Shown here piece by piece: positions 7,204 to 15,703 of a stretch of 64,000 bases of DNA. Source of the DNA: Sulfuricurvum sp. IAE1. GTDB taxonomy: Bacteria; Campylobacterota; Campylobacteria; Campylobacterales; Sulfurimonadaceae. The translations under genes and the position numbers were made by a program. Each line of letters starts with the position of its first letter. Positions within the stretch are counted from its first letter, which is position 1. The notes under the pieces were generated by a model. That model was not told the origin of the DNA and searched no databases. It was given only the letters and a program-made list of their open reading frames with translations. The stretch is from positions 248,001 through 312,000 of the forward strand of contig NZ_SLTI01000042.1 in the NCBI RefSeq assembly GCF_004347735.1. The letters run 5' to 3'.

Positions 7204-8313
7204 TTAGACAAAGCTTTTTTTGCCGGTGTCGGTGTAGAGATAGCGGAAACGGTAGGCGAGGAGGTTTTCGAGGATCGCGAACATCACCATGAAGTTGACA
7301 AAACTGCTCCCCCCGTAGCTGAACATCGGCAGCGGCACCCCCACCACGGGGGCAAACCCGATCGTCATCGCGATGTTGACGCTCATGTAGATGAAGAAAA
7401 AGAGCGACAATCCCCCCGCCACGACCTTGATGTAATAATCCTCGGCCCAGGCGGCGATGAGCAGCAGGTGGATGATCAGCGCGGCGTAGAGCGAGATGAG
7501 CAAAAACGCCCCGAAAAATCCGAACCGCTCGACGACGTAGGCGAAAATAAAGTCGCTCGACGCGATGGGGAGGAATTTCATCTGTGCTTGCGTAGCGTCT
7601 TCCTTGTCCTTACCGAAAAAGCCCCCCGAACCGACGGCGATGATCGACTGCTCGACCTGGTAACTCGGTTTTTCCCCGACGAAATCGTGCAAACGCTGTT
7701 TCTGGTAATCGTGGAGCTGGGTGTAGATGAGCGGCAGGGAGACGACGAACGCGATCCCCAGACCGACCCAGATTTTCCATTTGACGCCGACGATGAAGAG
7801 CACCCCGAACCCGAGCAGCGCCAGGACGGTCGCCGTCCCCAGGTCGGGTTCCTTGGCGATGAGGAAAAACGGCAGCAGGATGTAAAAAGAGAGCTTGGCG
7901 AAATCTTTGAGGCCGTAACCGTCGCGCGGCGGAGGGTTGCGGCTGATCAGGTACGCCAGCATGAGGACGAACGCGGGTTTGATGAGCTCGGAGGGCTGGA
8001 GGGTGAAATGGACGAAGGGGATTTCGATCCACCGTTTGGCCCCCAGACGCGAATGGCCCACGAACTCGACGGCCAGCAGCAGCAAAATCCCCGTCCAGTA
8101 CATGATCGGGATCATCCAGAGCATCCGGCGGACCGGCAGCAAGAACACCGCGATGAAGACGCCGATCCCCACGGAGGTGTAGACCATCTGTTTTTGCCCC
8201 AGTACGGGATGGATTTCAAAAATGAGCCAACCTGAAGTCAAAATGAGGGGAATGAGCAAAATAATCGTAATGAAATCAAAGTGTGCTAAAATTCGCCGGT
8301 CAATATTAAGCAC
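7204..8313 (-). CDS. rodA: Rod-shape SEDS peptidoglycan glycosyltransferase RodA
   Basis: Polytopic inner-membrane glycan polymerase of the elongasome, working with PBP2 and MreBCD. SEDS features are present: about ten membrane helices, the conserved RWIEIP...LQPSEL segment, AKEPDLGTA, and the C-terminal MFSYGGSS. About 369 residues. The GTG at 8313 is preferred (AGGA five bases upstream, opening LNIDRRILAHFDF); a GTG at 8346 would add 11 residues. mreB and mreC lie elsewhere in this window near 57 kb. Confidence 0.93.
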   Translation of the reverse strand: MLNIDRRILAHFDFITIILLIPLILTSGWLIFEIHPVLGQKQMVYTSVGIGVFIAVFLLPVRRMLWMIPIMYWTGILLLLAVEFVGHSRLGAKRWIEIPFVHFTLQPSELIKPAFVLMLAYLISRNPPPRDGYGLKDFAKLSFYILLPFFLIAKEPDLGTATVLALLGFGVLFIVGVKWKIWVGLGIAFVVSLPLIYTQLHDYQKQRLHDFVGEKPSYQVEQSIIAVGSGGFFGKDKEDATQAQMKFLPIASSDFIFAYVVERFGFFGAFLLISLYAALIIHLLLIAAWAEDYYIKVVAGGLSLFFFIYMSVNIAMTIGFAPVVGVPLPMFSYGGSSFVNFMVMFAILENLLAYRFRYLYTDTGKKSFV

Positions 8314-8390
8314 TACAGTCCTTGTTTTTTTTGCTAATTGTAGCACAGCGGACGTTTAGAACCCATCACACTCTACCCTCTAGGATATCA

Positions 8391-9368
8391 ATGAGAGAGC
8401 ACGAACTTTTTAGCGTTGACGAAGAGAGCGTCCGTCTGGATGTTTTTCTCTCTCACAAGCTGGGGCAGACCCGCAACCAGATCGTCCAGCTTATCGAGCA
8501 GGACGCGATCAGCGTGGAGGGGAAAGCGACCTCCAAAGCGGGGCTGAAACTGCGCGCGGGGCAAAGCGTGTCGGTCGTCTTCCCCGAAGCCAAATCGACC
8601 CCGCCCCAGCCGATCGATTTCGACGTCGAGGTGCTGTATGAGGATGAGGACGTGCTGGTCATCAACAAACCCAGCGCCCTCACCGTCCACCCCGCCCCCA
8701 GCGTCAAGGAACCCACCCTCGTCGACTGGCTCAAGCACAAGGGGGTCAGTCTCTCGACGCTCAGCGGCGAAGAGCGCCACGGGATCGTCCACCGCCTCGA
8801 CCGGGGAACGAGCGGAGTGATGGTCGTCGCCAAGAACAATCGCGCCCACGAAGCCCTCTCGGCGCAGCTGCAGGACAAGAGCATGGGGCGTTTCTACCTC
8901 GCGGTGATCACCCCTCCGCTCAAAGACGAAGTGACGCTCATCGACCGTCCCATCGGCCGAAGCAGCCACAACCGTCTCAAAATGGCGATCACCGAAAACG
9001 GCAAAAACGCCAAAACCGAGTTTCGCAAACTCCTCCCCAGCCACGACGGCACCGAAGAGCTGATCGCCTGCAAACTCTATACCGGACGGACCCACCAGAT
9101 CCGCGTCCACCTCGAGTCGATCAGCCGCCACATCATCGGCGACCACCTCTACGGAAGCCACAGCAAAAGCGGCAGGATGGAACGTATCTTGCTTCATGCC
9201 TACAACCTGTATTTCACCCATCCGAGCACCGGGAAAAGGGTCACGTTTACCGCTGCGCCCGACCCCGTGATGGAAGAATACCTACACAAACATTTTGACG
9301 CGAAGGAACTGCATGCACTCATCGATCCGAATACCATTGAGCGTTGCTTTAGCACTGAGTCTGTTTAG
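8391..9368 (+). CDS. RluD/RluC-type 23S rRNA pseudouridine synthase
   Basis: 325 residues with an N-terminal S4 RNA-binding domain (about 1-65: RLDVFLSHKLGQTRNQIVQL) and a RluA-family catalytic domain. The catalytic Asp is in HRLDRGTSGVMVVAK; GRTHQIRVH is the second family motif. Start at 8391 (AGGATATCAATG), not the longer upstream reading. Its last 56 bases overlap the next gene. Target position on rRNA not determined. Confidence 0.92.
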   Translation: MREHELFSVDEESVRLDVFLSHKLGQTRNQIVQLIEQDAISVEGKATSKAGLKLRAGQSVSVVFPEAKSTPPQPIDFDVEVLYEDEDVLVINKPSALTVHPAPSVKEPTLVDWLKHKGVSLSTLSGEERHGIVHRLDRGTSGVMVVAKNNRAHEALSAQLQDKSMGRFYLAVITPPLKDEVTLIDRPIGRSSHNRLKMAITENGKNAKTEFRKLLPSHDGTEELIACKLYTGRTHQIRVHLESISRHIIGDHLYGSHSKSGRMERILLHAYNLYFTHPSTGKRVTFTAAPDPVMEEYLHKHFDAKELHALIDPNTIERCFSTESV

Positions 9369-10566
9369 CGGCTGCGCACCCCAGCCCGCACCCCAGAAAA
9401 CGGTCACTATCGACTCGACCCTTCCGGTACCGTCGATGAACGGCTACATCGCCGACATCACCTCGGCCGCTTTTGAATGGAAACCGATCGAAGACATGCG
9501 GGTCGTAGGGTACTACGTCTACCGTGACACCCCCGGCGGCGAAGATCCGAACCTGCACCGCATCGCCACCGTCGACAGCCGCTACGCGACCCATTTCGTC
9601 GACAGCGACCTAAAACCCAGCAGCCATTACCAGTACCGTTTTGCGACGTTTACCTCCTCGGGCAGCGAATCGGTCGGAAGCGAGACGATGGTGATCGAAA
9701 CCCTCCCCATGATCGCGCCGGTAAGTTTTTTCCAGTCGGTCGGCAACATGCCCCGCAGTGCCAAACTGCTGTGGCGTCCGCACCCCAACGGAAAAATCAA
9801 CGGTTACGAGATCGAGCGCCAGGAAGCCAACGACCAGAAATGGAACAAGATCGCGACGATCACCGGACGCCTCAACGCCGAATACATCGACCGCGACCTC
9901 AAAGACGGCCAGGTGTACCACTACCGCATCAAGGCGGTGACCTACGACAAGCTGGTCACCGAGCCCAGCGAAACGACCAAAGTGATCACCAAACCGCTCC
10001 CTCCGGAGATCAAAAACGTCACCGCGACCAACAACCTGCCGCGCGCGATCACCCTCTCGTGGGAGAAAAGCCCGATCACCGACCTGGCCCATTACAACAT
10101 CTACCGCGCCACATCGCCGAGCGGTTCGTTCGCCTATCACGTCAAACTCGAATCGACCAACTTCACCGACACGATCAACGAAGACGGTAAATTCTACTTT
10201 TACAAAATCACGGCGGTGGACAAAGACGGGCTCGAAAGTCCGCTCACTTCGGTCGCGGTGCAGGGCTCGACCCTCTCCAAACCCCAAACCCCGATCGCCT
10301 ACGAAGGCAAAGTGGTCGGCGGAGCGGTAGAGCTGCAGTGGAAAAGCGGCGATCCGCGCACCGTCAACTACACGATCGTCAAAACGACCAAAACGAGCTG
10401 GATCAGCCGCGAGAGCGTCGACATCAACAACATCACGGCGACGTCGTTCCGCGATGCGGACATCAAACCCAACACCCACTATCTCTACGAGATCGTCGGG
10501 GTCGATTCGAACGGCATCCGCTCGGTTCCGACCGAAGCGATCGAACTCATCCACGAGGTTAAATAA
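9313..10566 (+). CDS. Lipoprotein with four fibronectin type III domains
   Basis: 417 residues: lipoprotein signal with lipobox LFSGC, then four FN3-like repeats of about 90 residues, each with the tyrosine-corner string (YQYRFATF, YHYRIKAV, YFYKITAV, YLYEIVGV). Presumably envelope-anchored, binding a protein or glycan partner. AAGGAACTGC precedes the ATG, which lies inside the 3' end of the pseudouridine synthase gene. It is followed after 5 bases by trmB and the ftsEX-envC genes, hinting at a division or envelope role; that is inference. Confidence 0.85.
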   Translation: MHSSIRIPLSVALALSLFSGCAPQPAPQKTVTIDSTLPVPSMNGYIADITSAAFEWKPIEDMRVVGYYVYRDTPGGEDPNLHRIATVDSRYATHFVDSDLKPSSHYQYRFATFTSSGSESVGSETMVIETLPMIAPVSFFQSVGNMPRSAKLLWRPHPNGKINGYEIERQEANDQKWNKIATITGRLNAEYIDRDLKDGQVYHYRIKAVTYDKLVTEPSETTKVITKPLPPEIKNVTATNNLPRAITLSWEKSPITDLAHYNIYRATSPSGSFAYHVKLESTNFTDTINEDGKFYFYKITAVDKDGLESPLTSVAVQGSTLSKPQTPIAYEGKVVGGAVELQWKSGDPRTVNYTIVKTTKTSWISRESVDINNITATSFRDADIKPNTHYLYEIVGVDSNGIRSVPTEAIELIHEVK

Positions 10567-10571
10567 CGCCT

Positions 10572-11747
10572 ATGCCGCATCTGCATCTCGAATCGTTTAA
10601 AACGCCCTCTTTCCCCGCCCGCTGCGGCGACGTGGAATTTGATTTCCTGGCCCGCAACGCCGGACGGGGGGACGAGTCGCTCATCGCGACCCGCTACAAG
10701 GGGAGAGAGTTTTTCCTAGTCCACAAGAAAAACGAAGCCAAAGAGCTTCTCAAAAGCGACAAGGTGACCCGCCCTTCCCCGAATTTCATCGTCAAACACG
10801 CCCTCCTGGCCTATGCCGAGTGCGCGGGGCTGAACATCCTCGATTCGAATGTCGACAACGCACCCGAGAATACCCACCTCAAAACCCACGACGCCCTCAA
10901 AACGATCGCGTTTTTCGCCGAAAACTTCCCCACGCAACGCGAAGTGCGGATCGAAGTGGGCTTCGGATCGGCGCGCCATCTCCTCCATCAGGCCGAGGCG
11001 AATCCCGACGTCCTTTTCATGGGGCTGGAAATTCACAAGCCCTCCATCGAGCAGGCGCTCAAACACATCTCGATCCGCAACCTCTCCAACGTCATGGTGC
11101 TCGATTACGACGCGCGCCTTTTCCTGGAGTTCGTCCCCTCCAACGTCGTGGGGAAAATCTACGTCCATTTTCCCGTTCCCTGGGACAAAAAACCCCATCG
11201 CCGCGTCATCTCCGAAGCGTTTCTGAACGAATCGATCCGCGTCCTCAAACCGCAGGGGACACTGGAGCTGCGCACCGACAGCGAGGAGTACTACCGCTAC
11301 GCGCTCGAAACCTTCAGCGCCCCGGGCCAAAGCCGTTTCGAAGTTTATAAAAACCGCGACATCGCGGTAAGCAGCAAATACGAAGACCGATGGAAACGTC
11401 TCGAGAAAAACATCTACGACGTCATTTTCACCTGCGAGACCGAGAGCCCCGAAGCCGAGGCGATCGGCGATTTCACGTTCGGTTCGACCCAAAACCCCGC
11501 AGCGGTTCTGGAACGGATCGGAAGCGAAACGCTCAAACGCGAGTGGGGGTTCCTGCACGTCGAGCGGACCTTTACGATCGAGCCCGATACGGTGATGCTG
11601 CGTCTGGCGATGGGGAGTTTCGACCGTCCCGAGAGCTGCTACGTCATCGTCGAACCCGGACGTACCCGTTATTACCCCTCGCTGCCGGTCCGATCGCGCG
11701 CGAACCTCGCCGCCCACACCTTACTAAACGAGTTGCTCCATGGATAA
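10572..11747 (+). CDS. trmB: tRNA (guanine-N7)-methyltransferase, long epsilonproteobacterial form
   Basis: Makes m7G46 in tRNA using SAM. The central domain has EVGFGSARHLL (SAM site), LEIHKPSI, and VHFPVPWDKKPHRR, the TrmB signature, followed by LRTDSEEYYRYA. At 391 residues it is nearly twice the E. coli length, with an N-terminal extension of about 110 residues and a C-terminal extension of about 100, as usual in this phylum. The end overlaps the ftsE start by 8 bases. Confidence 0.92.
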   Translation: MPHLHLESFKTPSFPARCGDVEFDFLARNAGRGDESLIATRYKGREFFLVHKKNEAKELLKSDKVTRPSPNFIVKHALLAYAECAGLNILDSNVDNAPENTHLKTHDALKTIAFFAENFPTQREVRIEVGFGSARHLLHQAEANPDVLFMGLEIHKPSIEQALKHISIRNLSNVMVLDYDARLFLEFVPSNVVGKIYVHFPVPWDKKPHRRVISEAFLNESIRVLKPQGTLELRTDSEEYYRYALETFSAPGQSRFEVYKNRDIAVSSKYEDRWKRLEKNIYDVIFTCETESPEAEAIGDFTFGSTQNPAAVLERIGSETLKREWGFLHVERTFTIEPDTVMLRLAMGSFDRPESCYVIVEPGRTRYYPSLPVRSRANLAAHTLLNELLHG

Positions 11748-12411
11748 AGTGATCATTGCCGAAAACCTTTCCCTCTCCTACAAAGATTTTGAAACCATCA
11801 TCTCCAAAGCGACGTTCAGCATCGATGCGGGAAGCTTCGTCTTCATCACCGGGGCCAGCGGAAGCGGTAAATCGACGCTCCTCAAATCGCTCTACGGCGC
11901 CATCGAGCCCCGCGCCGGACAGCTCGTCGTCGGCGGGGTGAAAATGAACCGCATCAGCACCTCCAAGCTCAACTTTCTGCGCCGCCATATCGGGATCGTC
12001 TTCCAGGACTACAAACTGATCAAAGAGTGGACGATCGAAAAGAACGTCATGCTCCCGCTCATCATCTCGGGCTACACCAAAGACGTCAGCGGCGCGCAGG
12101 TCCAAAAGCTCCTCGGGCACGTCAAACTAATCCATCAGGCCGGGAAATATCCCCCCGAACTCTCCGGCGGAGAACAGCAGCGGGTTGCGATGGCGCGCGC
12201 GCTGGCCCACAACCCGATCCTCATCCTCGCCGACGAACCGACGGGGAACCTGGACGAATACTCCTCGCAGGTGATCTGGAACCTGCTGGAGGGGGCGAAC
12301 ACCCAGCTCAAAACGACGATCGTCGTGGTCACCCACAACATCCCTTCGTCGATCACGGTGCCGTACAAACATTTCCATATCGATATGGGGACCATTCATG
12401 AAATCGCTTAA
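11740..12411 (+). CDS. ftsE: Cell division ATP-binding protein FtsE
   Basis: ABC ATPase of the FtsEX complex, which regulates septal peptidoglycan hydrolysis. Walker A is GASGSGKST, the signature LSGGEQQR, Walker [13 protein letters not shown], and the H-loop VVTHN. 223 residues, family length. Overlaps trmB upstream and ftsX downstream (14 bases), so the genes are translationally coupled. Confidence 0.92.
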   Translation: MDKVIIAENLSLSYKDFETIISKATFSIDAGSFVFITGASGSGKSTLLKSLYGAIEPRAGQLVVGGVKMNRISTSKLNFLRRHIGIVFQDYKLIKEWTIEKNVMLPLIISGYTKDVSGAQVQKLLGHVKLIHQAGKYPPELSGGEQQRVAMARALAHNPILILADEPTGNLDEYSSQVIWNLLEGANTQLKTTIVVVTHNIPSSITVPYKHFHIDMGTIHEIA

Positions 12412-13210
12412 AAATCATATCTCCCTCATCGTCGCGCTCTTCACCGTTTTGTTCTCGGTCCAGATCTACGTCGCGGTCGACCGCACCATCGCCGCATACG
12501 AAGACCGCCTCAAACAAGACTACTCGATCATCGTCGTCGCGAACAAAACGATGAGCGAAGCGGAATTCAAAGCCCTCGATAAACTTGTCGAACGGAGCGA
12601 GCCGATCGCCACCGACCAGGTTCTCGAACGGCTCAAAGGGGAGATGAGCAAGAAAAATCTTGAACTTCTCAAAGTGACCCTTCCCAAGTTTTACCGGATC
12701 TATCTGGGGCGCTTCCCGACCCCTTACGAGATCGAAACGCTCCAGAAGCGGTTCCAGAAGCATTCGGCGATCGAACGGGTCGAGGGGTATGCCCAGACCC
12801 ACGATACCGTCTACAAGCTGATGCTCCTTTTCAAAGACGTCGTGCAGATTTTCTCGATCGCGATCGCTGCGGTGACGTCGCTGCTGATCCTTAAAGAGAT
12901 GCGCCTGTGGCAGTTCCAGCACGCGGAGCGGATGAGCATCATGGCCCTCTTCGGCGCCCCCGTGTGGCTCCGTTCGGCGGTACTGTTCCGCCTGGCCATC
13001 GTCGATGCGATCATCGCGACGATCATCATGTGCCTGGCCTTTTTCGTCATCGACCAGTACGGCTGGATGGACCAGCTGCTGCGCACCGTCGGAATCAGTA
13101 TCCAGCTGTTCGATTTCGTCAACGACGCCGTCCGATCGCTGGCCATCGCGCTGGGCGTCTCGATCGTGCTGACACTGACGATCGTCATCGGGCACGACGA
13201 AGAGGAATAG
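12398..13210 (+). CDS. ftsX: Cell division membrane protein FtsX
   Basis: 270 residues: TM1 at about 8-26, a periplasmic domain (about 27-140) that would contact EnvC, then three C-terminal membrane helices, the FtsX layout. Sequence itself is divergent, so the call leans on topology plus position between ftsE and an EnvC-like gene. The stop is directly followed by the envC ATG. Confidence 0.85.
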   Translation: MKSLKNHISLIVALFTVLFSVQIYVAVDRTIAAYEDRLKQDYSIIVVANKTMSEAEFKALDKLVERSEPIATDQVLERLKGEMSKKNLELLKVTLPKFYRIYLGRFPTPYEIETLQKRFQKHSAIERVEGYAQTHDTVYKLMLLFKDVVQIFSIAIAAVTSLLILKEMRLWQFQHAERMSIMALFGAPVWLRSAVLFRLAIVDAIIATIIMCLAFFVIDQYGWMDQLLRTVGISIQLFDFVNDAVRSLAIALGVSIVLTLTIVIGHDEEE

Positions 13211-14425
13211 ATGAAGATCTTCGCCTCCCTCCTCGCCTCGTCGCTGCTGTGCGCTTCGCTCGATGCCGCGGCCATCGACGACAAGATCCACAGCACCTCC
13301 AAAAAGCTCAGCCAGACGAAACAGACCTATTCGACGCTCAACGCCAAGCTCAACGAGACGGCGCAGAAGATCATCAAGCAAAAGCAGGTCGTCACCGTCC
13401 AGCAGCAGCATCTCAACACCCTCGTCGAAGAGCTTAAATCCAAAGAGACGATCTACAACACCAACAAAATGACCCTGCGCCAGCTCGAGGCCCAGCAGAA
13501 CATGCTGATCAAAACCCAAAACGAAATCGAGCAGCGGCTCGTGTTCGCACTCGCGCGCAACACCTCGATCTCGCTGCTGATCAACGACGACCGGGCCAAG
13601 GAAGCCGATGCGATCATCACCGAAGAGGCGCTCAAACTCCACCTCAAACAGATCAACGCCGAAATCAAGGAGCTCAATACCCTCTTTGCGATGAACGCCG
13701 AGCGCATCAGCGGCCTCTCTTCACAGACGACGGTACTCAAACAGTCCATCGCGGTGATCGACCGGCAGAAAAATACCGTTCTGGAGACCAAAAAAGAGAC
13801 CGAGAAAGCGATCGCCCTCCTCGAAAAAGAGAAACAAGATTACGTCAAATCGCTGAATCGGATCCTCAAACAGCAGCGCTCGCTCCAAAACACCCTCGCC
13901 AGTCTCAACATCATCAAACGCGAATCGCTGCGGCCGAAAAAAGTCGCCGCCAAAAAGCCGCTCCAGAAACCGGGTTCCAAGCCCGTCCCCGCAGACGTCA
14001 AACAGGCGGTGGCCGAATATCGCCCCTCCAATGTCTCCTCGTACTCGGGAGAGCGCACGATCGCCCCGCTGGACGGATACGTGGTCACGAAACGTTTCGG
14101 CCCCTATACCGATCCGATCTACGGGATCAAAATCTTCAACGAATCGGTTTCACTCCGCCCGACCGAGAGCGACGCGAAAGTCAAAGCGGTCTTCAACGGA
14201 AAGGTAATCCTCGCCAAACCCACCGCTATGCTCGACAACGTCGTCATTATCGAACACGACAACGGTCTGCACACGATCTATGCCCATCTGGACAAAATCG
14301 CTCCTACGGTCGAAGTAGGTAAACGACTCAGACAAGGTGCGGTCATCGGCCGCGTCGCCCGTGAACTGATGTTCCAGGTAACCCAGCGCAACGCCCACAT
14401 CAACCCTCTCGAAGTAATACGTTAA
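13211..14425 (+). CDS. EnvC-like murein hydrolase activator
   Basis: 404 residues: signal peptide (to about residue 20), a long coiled coil (about 22-240) and a C-terminal M23/LytM-like domain. The zinc ligands of active M23 peptidases are missing: the HxGxD position reads GIKIFNES, and the final HxH region reads FQVTQRNAHINP, although HTIYAHLD is kept. A degenerate LytM domain plus coiled coil next to ftsEX is the EnvC design, which activates amidases instead of cutting itself. Confidence 0.85.
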   Translation: MKIFASLLASSLLCASLDAAAIDDKIHSTSKKLSQTKQTYSTLNAKLNETAQKIIKQKQVVTVQQQHLNTLVEELKSKETIYNTNKMTLRQLEAQQNMLIKTQNEIEQRLVFALARNTSISLLINDDRAKEADAIITEEALKLHLKQINAEIKELNTLFAMNAERISGLSSQTTVLKQSIAVIDRQKNTVLETKKETEKAIALLEKEKQDYVKSLNRILKQQRSLQNTLASLNIIKRESLRPKKVAAKKPLQKPGSKPVPADVKQAVAEYRPSNVSSYSGERTIAPLDGYVVTKRFGPYTDPIYGIKIFNESVSLRPTESDAKVKAVFNGKVILAKPTAMLDNVVIIEHDNGLHTIYAHLDKIAPTVEVGKRLRQGAVIGRVARELMFQVTQRNAHINPLEVIR

Positions 14426-14465
14426 GGGTATGCGCCCGGATGCGGGAGAATAATCGACTTTTGCT

Positions 14466-15182
14466 TTAAAACGGCCAGATCGCATGGACGAGCTTACTGC
14501 CCCATCCCTGGTTGACCGAGCGGTCAATATCTCCCTGATTGACGTACATAATTTTCGCATCCGAGATTTTCGCCGAATTGATCTGGTTGTTCTGGTCGAT
14601 GTCGTACGGACGGATCACGCCGCTGAGCTGCATGATCTGTTTTTCGCTGTCGACCATGATCTCGCGGCGCCCGGTGATGAAATAGTTGCCGTTGGCCATC
14701 ACTTTGACGATCCGCGCCGATACCGTCGTGGTAAACGACGCATCTTTCGTCGCCGTTCCCGACCCGGCGTAATCGGAATTCGATCCTGCGCTGAAACCGA
14801 TGTTGGCGAGTCCGTTGAGTTTGTTGACCGCCGAATTGACCGCGGAATTTTGCCCCGTAGAGGTGAACAATCCGCCGTTGAGGCCGATGGTATCGGCTTC
14901 GGTGAGCGCCTTGCTCGCCGTATTGGAGCTTTTGACCGTTTCGGAGATGACGACGGTCACGATATCATTGACGTGCATCGCCTTATGATCCGAGAAAAGG
15001 GGGCTGTCCCCCTGCCCGAACAGGCTACCGCGCGAAGCGAATGCGCTCTCTTCTTCGCGTGAGGGCATCTCTTCGACGTACTTGGGCGGCTGGAAGTCCA
15101 TCTCGGGGTCGGTAAGGCGTGCCGTACAGCCGCTAAGGAGCAGCGAAGCGGAGAGAATCGAGAAGTAAAGAGGTGCGCGCAT
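14466..15182 (-). CDS. flgH: Flagellar L-ring protein FlgH
   Basis: Outer-membrane lipoprotein forming the L-ring of the flagellar basal body. Lipobox LLLSGC near residue 19; family strings SLFGQGDSPLFSDHKAMHVND, ITVVI-like IVTVVISET, and a C-terminal segment with GVIRPYDID and QINSAKISDAKIMY. 238 residues. A sigma54-type promoter lies 33-48 bases upstream of the start, consistent with a middle/late flagellar class. Confidence 0.95.
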   Translation of the reverse strand: MRAPLYFSILSASLLLSGCTARLTDPEMDFQPPKYVEEMPSREEESAFASRGSLFGQGDSPLFSDHKAMHVNDIVTVVISETVKSSNTASKALTEADTIGLNGGLFTSTGQNSAVNSAVNKLNGLANIGFSAGSNSDYAGSGTATKDASFTTTVSARIVKVMANGNYFITGRREIMVDSEKQIMQLSGVIRPYDIDQNNQINSAKISDAKIMYVNQGDIDRSVNQGWGSKLVHAIWPF

Positions 15183-15206
15183 TCAGGTATCCCGGTCTAA
15201 TTTGGC

Positions 15207-15212
15207 TATAAT
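15207..15212 (+). promoter_or_regulatory. -10 box for yqeY, overlapping the flgH promoter region
   Basis: TATAAT on the plus strand about 28 bases before the yqeY ATG, inside the divergent region that also carries the flgH sigma54 site. Confidence 0.5.
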
Positions 15213-15214
15213 TA

Positions 15215-15230
15215 AGCAAAAAGAGTTCCA
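15215..15230 (-). promoter_or_regulatory. Sigma54 promoter of flgH
   Basis: Minus strand TGGAACTCTTTTTGCT: GG and GC are 10 bases apart, as required for -24/-12 recognition by RpoN, with the T-rich element before GC. Transcription would start near 15205, giving a leader of about 23 bases to the flgH ATG. Confidence 0.65.
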
Positions 15231-15239
15231 AGGATACCA

Positions 15240-15683
15240 ATGAGCCTCAAAGAGCAGATTAACAACGATATCAAAACCGCGATGAAAGAAAAAGACAATG
15301 CCAAACGTGACGCATTGCGCCTTCTCAGCAGCGCATTCAAACAGATCGAAGTCGACGAGCGGAAAGAACTCAGCGACGAGGACGTGATCAAAATCATCCA
15401 GAAACAAGTGAAACAGCGCAACGAAGCGATGGTCCAGTACCGCGATGCAGGGCGCGAAGACCTGTACGACAAAGAGGCTTCCGAAGCGGCGATTTTCGAA
15501 ACCTATCTCCCCAAACAGCTCTCCGACGAGGAGCTTGAAACCGCACTGCGTTCTATCATCGCCGAAGTGGGAGCCGCCTCGATGAAAGAGATCGGCAAAG
15601 TGATGGGGGCGGCGTCCAAAACCCTCGGGGGACAGGCCGACGGCAAACGTATCAACGAGTGCGCCAAAAAAATCCTCGGCTAA
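15240..15683 (+). CDS. GatB/YqeY domain protein
   Basis: 147 residues matching the free-standing YqeY family (a homologue of the tRNA-binding tail of GatB): LKEQINNDIKTAMKEKDNAK at the start, ALRLLSSAFKQIE, EAAIFETYLPKQLSDEEL and the closing GKVMGAASKTLGGQADGKRI. Role in the cell is not established. AAGGATACCA precedes the ATG. Confidence 0.92.
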   Translation: MSLKEQINNDIKTAMKEKDNAKRDALRLLSSAFKQIEVDERKELSDEDVIKIIQKQVKQRNEAMVQYRDAGREDLYDKEASEAAIFETYLPKQLSDEELETALRSIIAEVGAASMKEIGKVMGAASKTLGGQADGKRINECAKKILG

Positions 15684-15703
15684 ATCCCCCTCTTTCTTAA
15701 CGT

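Noticed and set aside
12353-13642. 429-residue minus-strand ORF across ftsX and envC
   Set aside because: Asp/Arg-rich low-complexity antisense reading; real genes on the plus strand have motifs, overlaps and ribosome sites.
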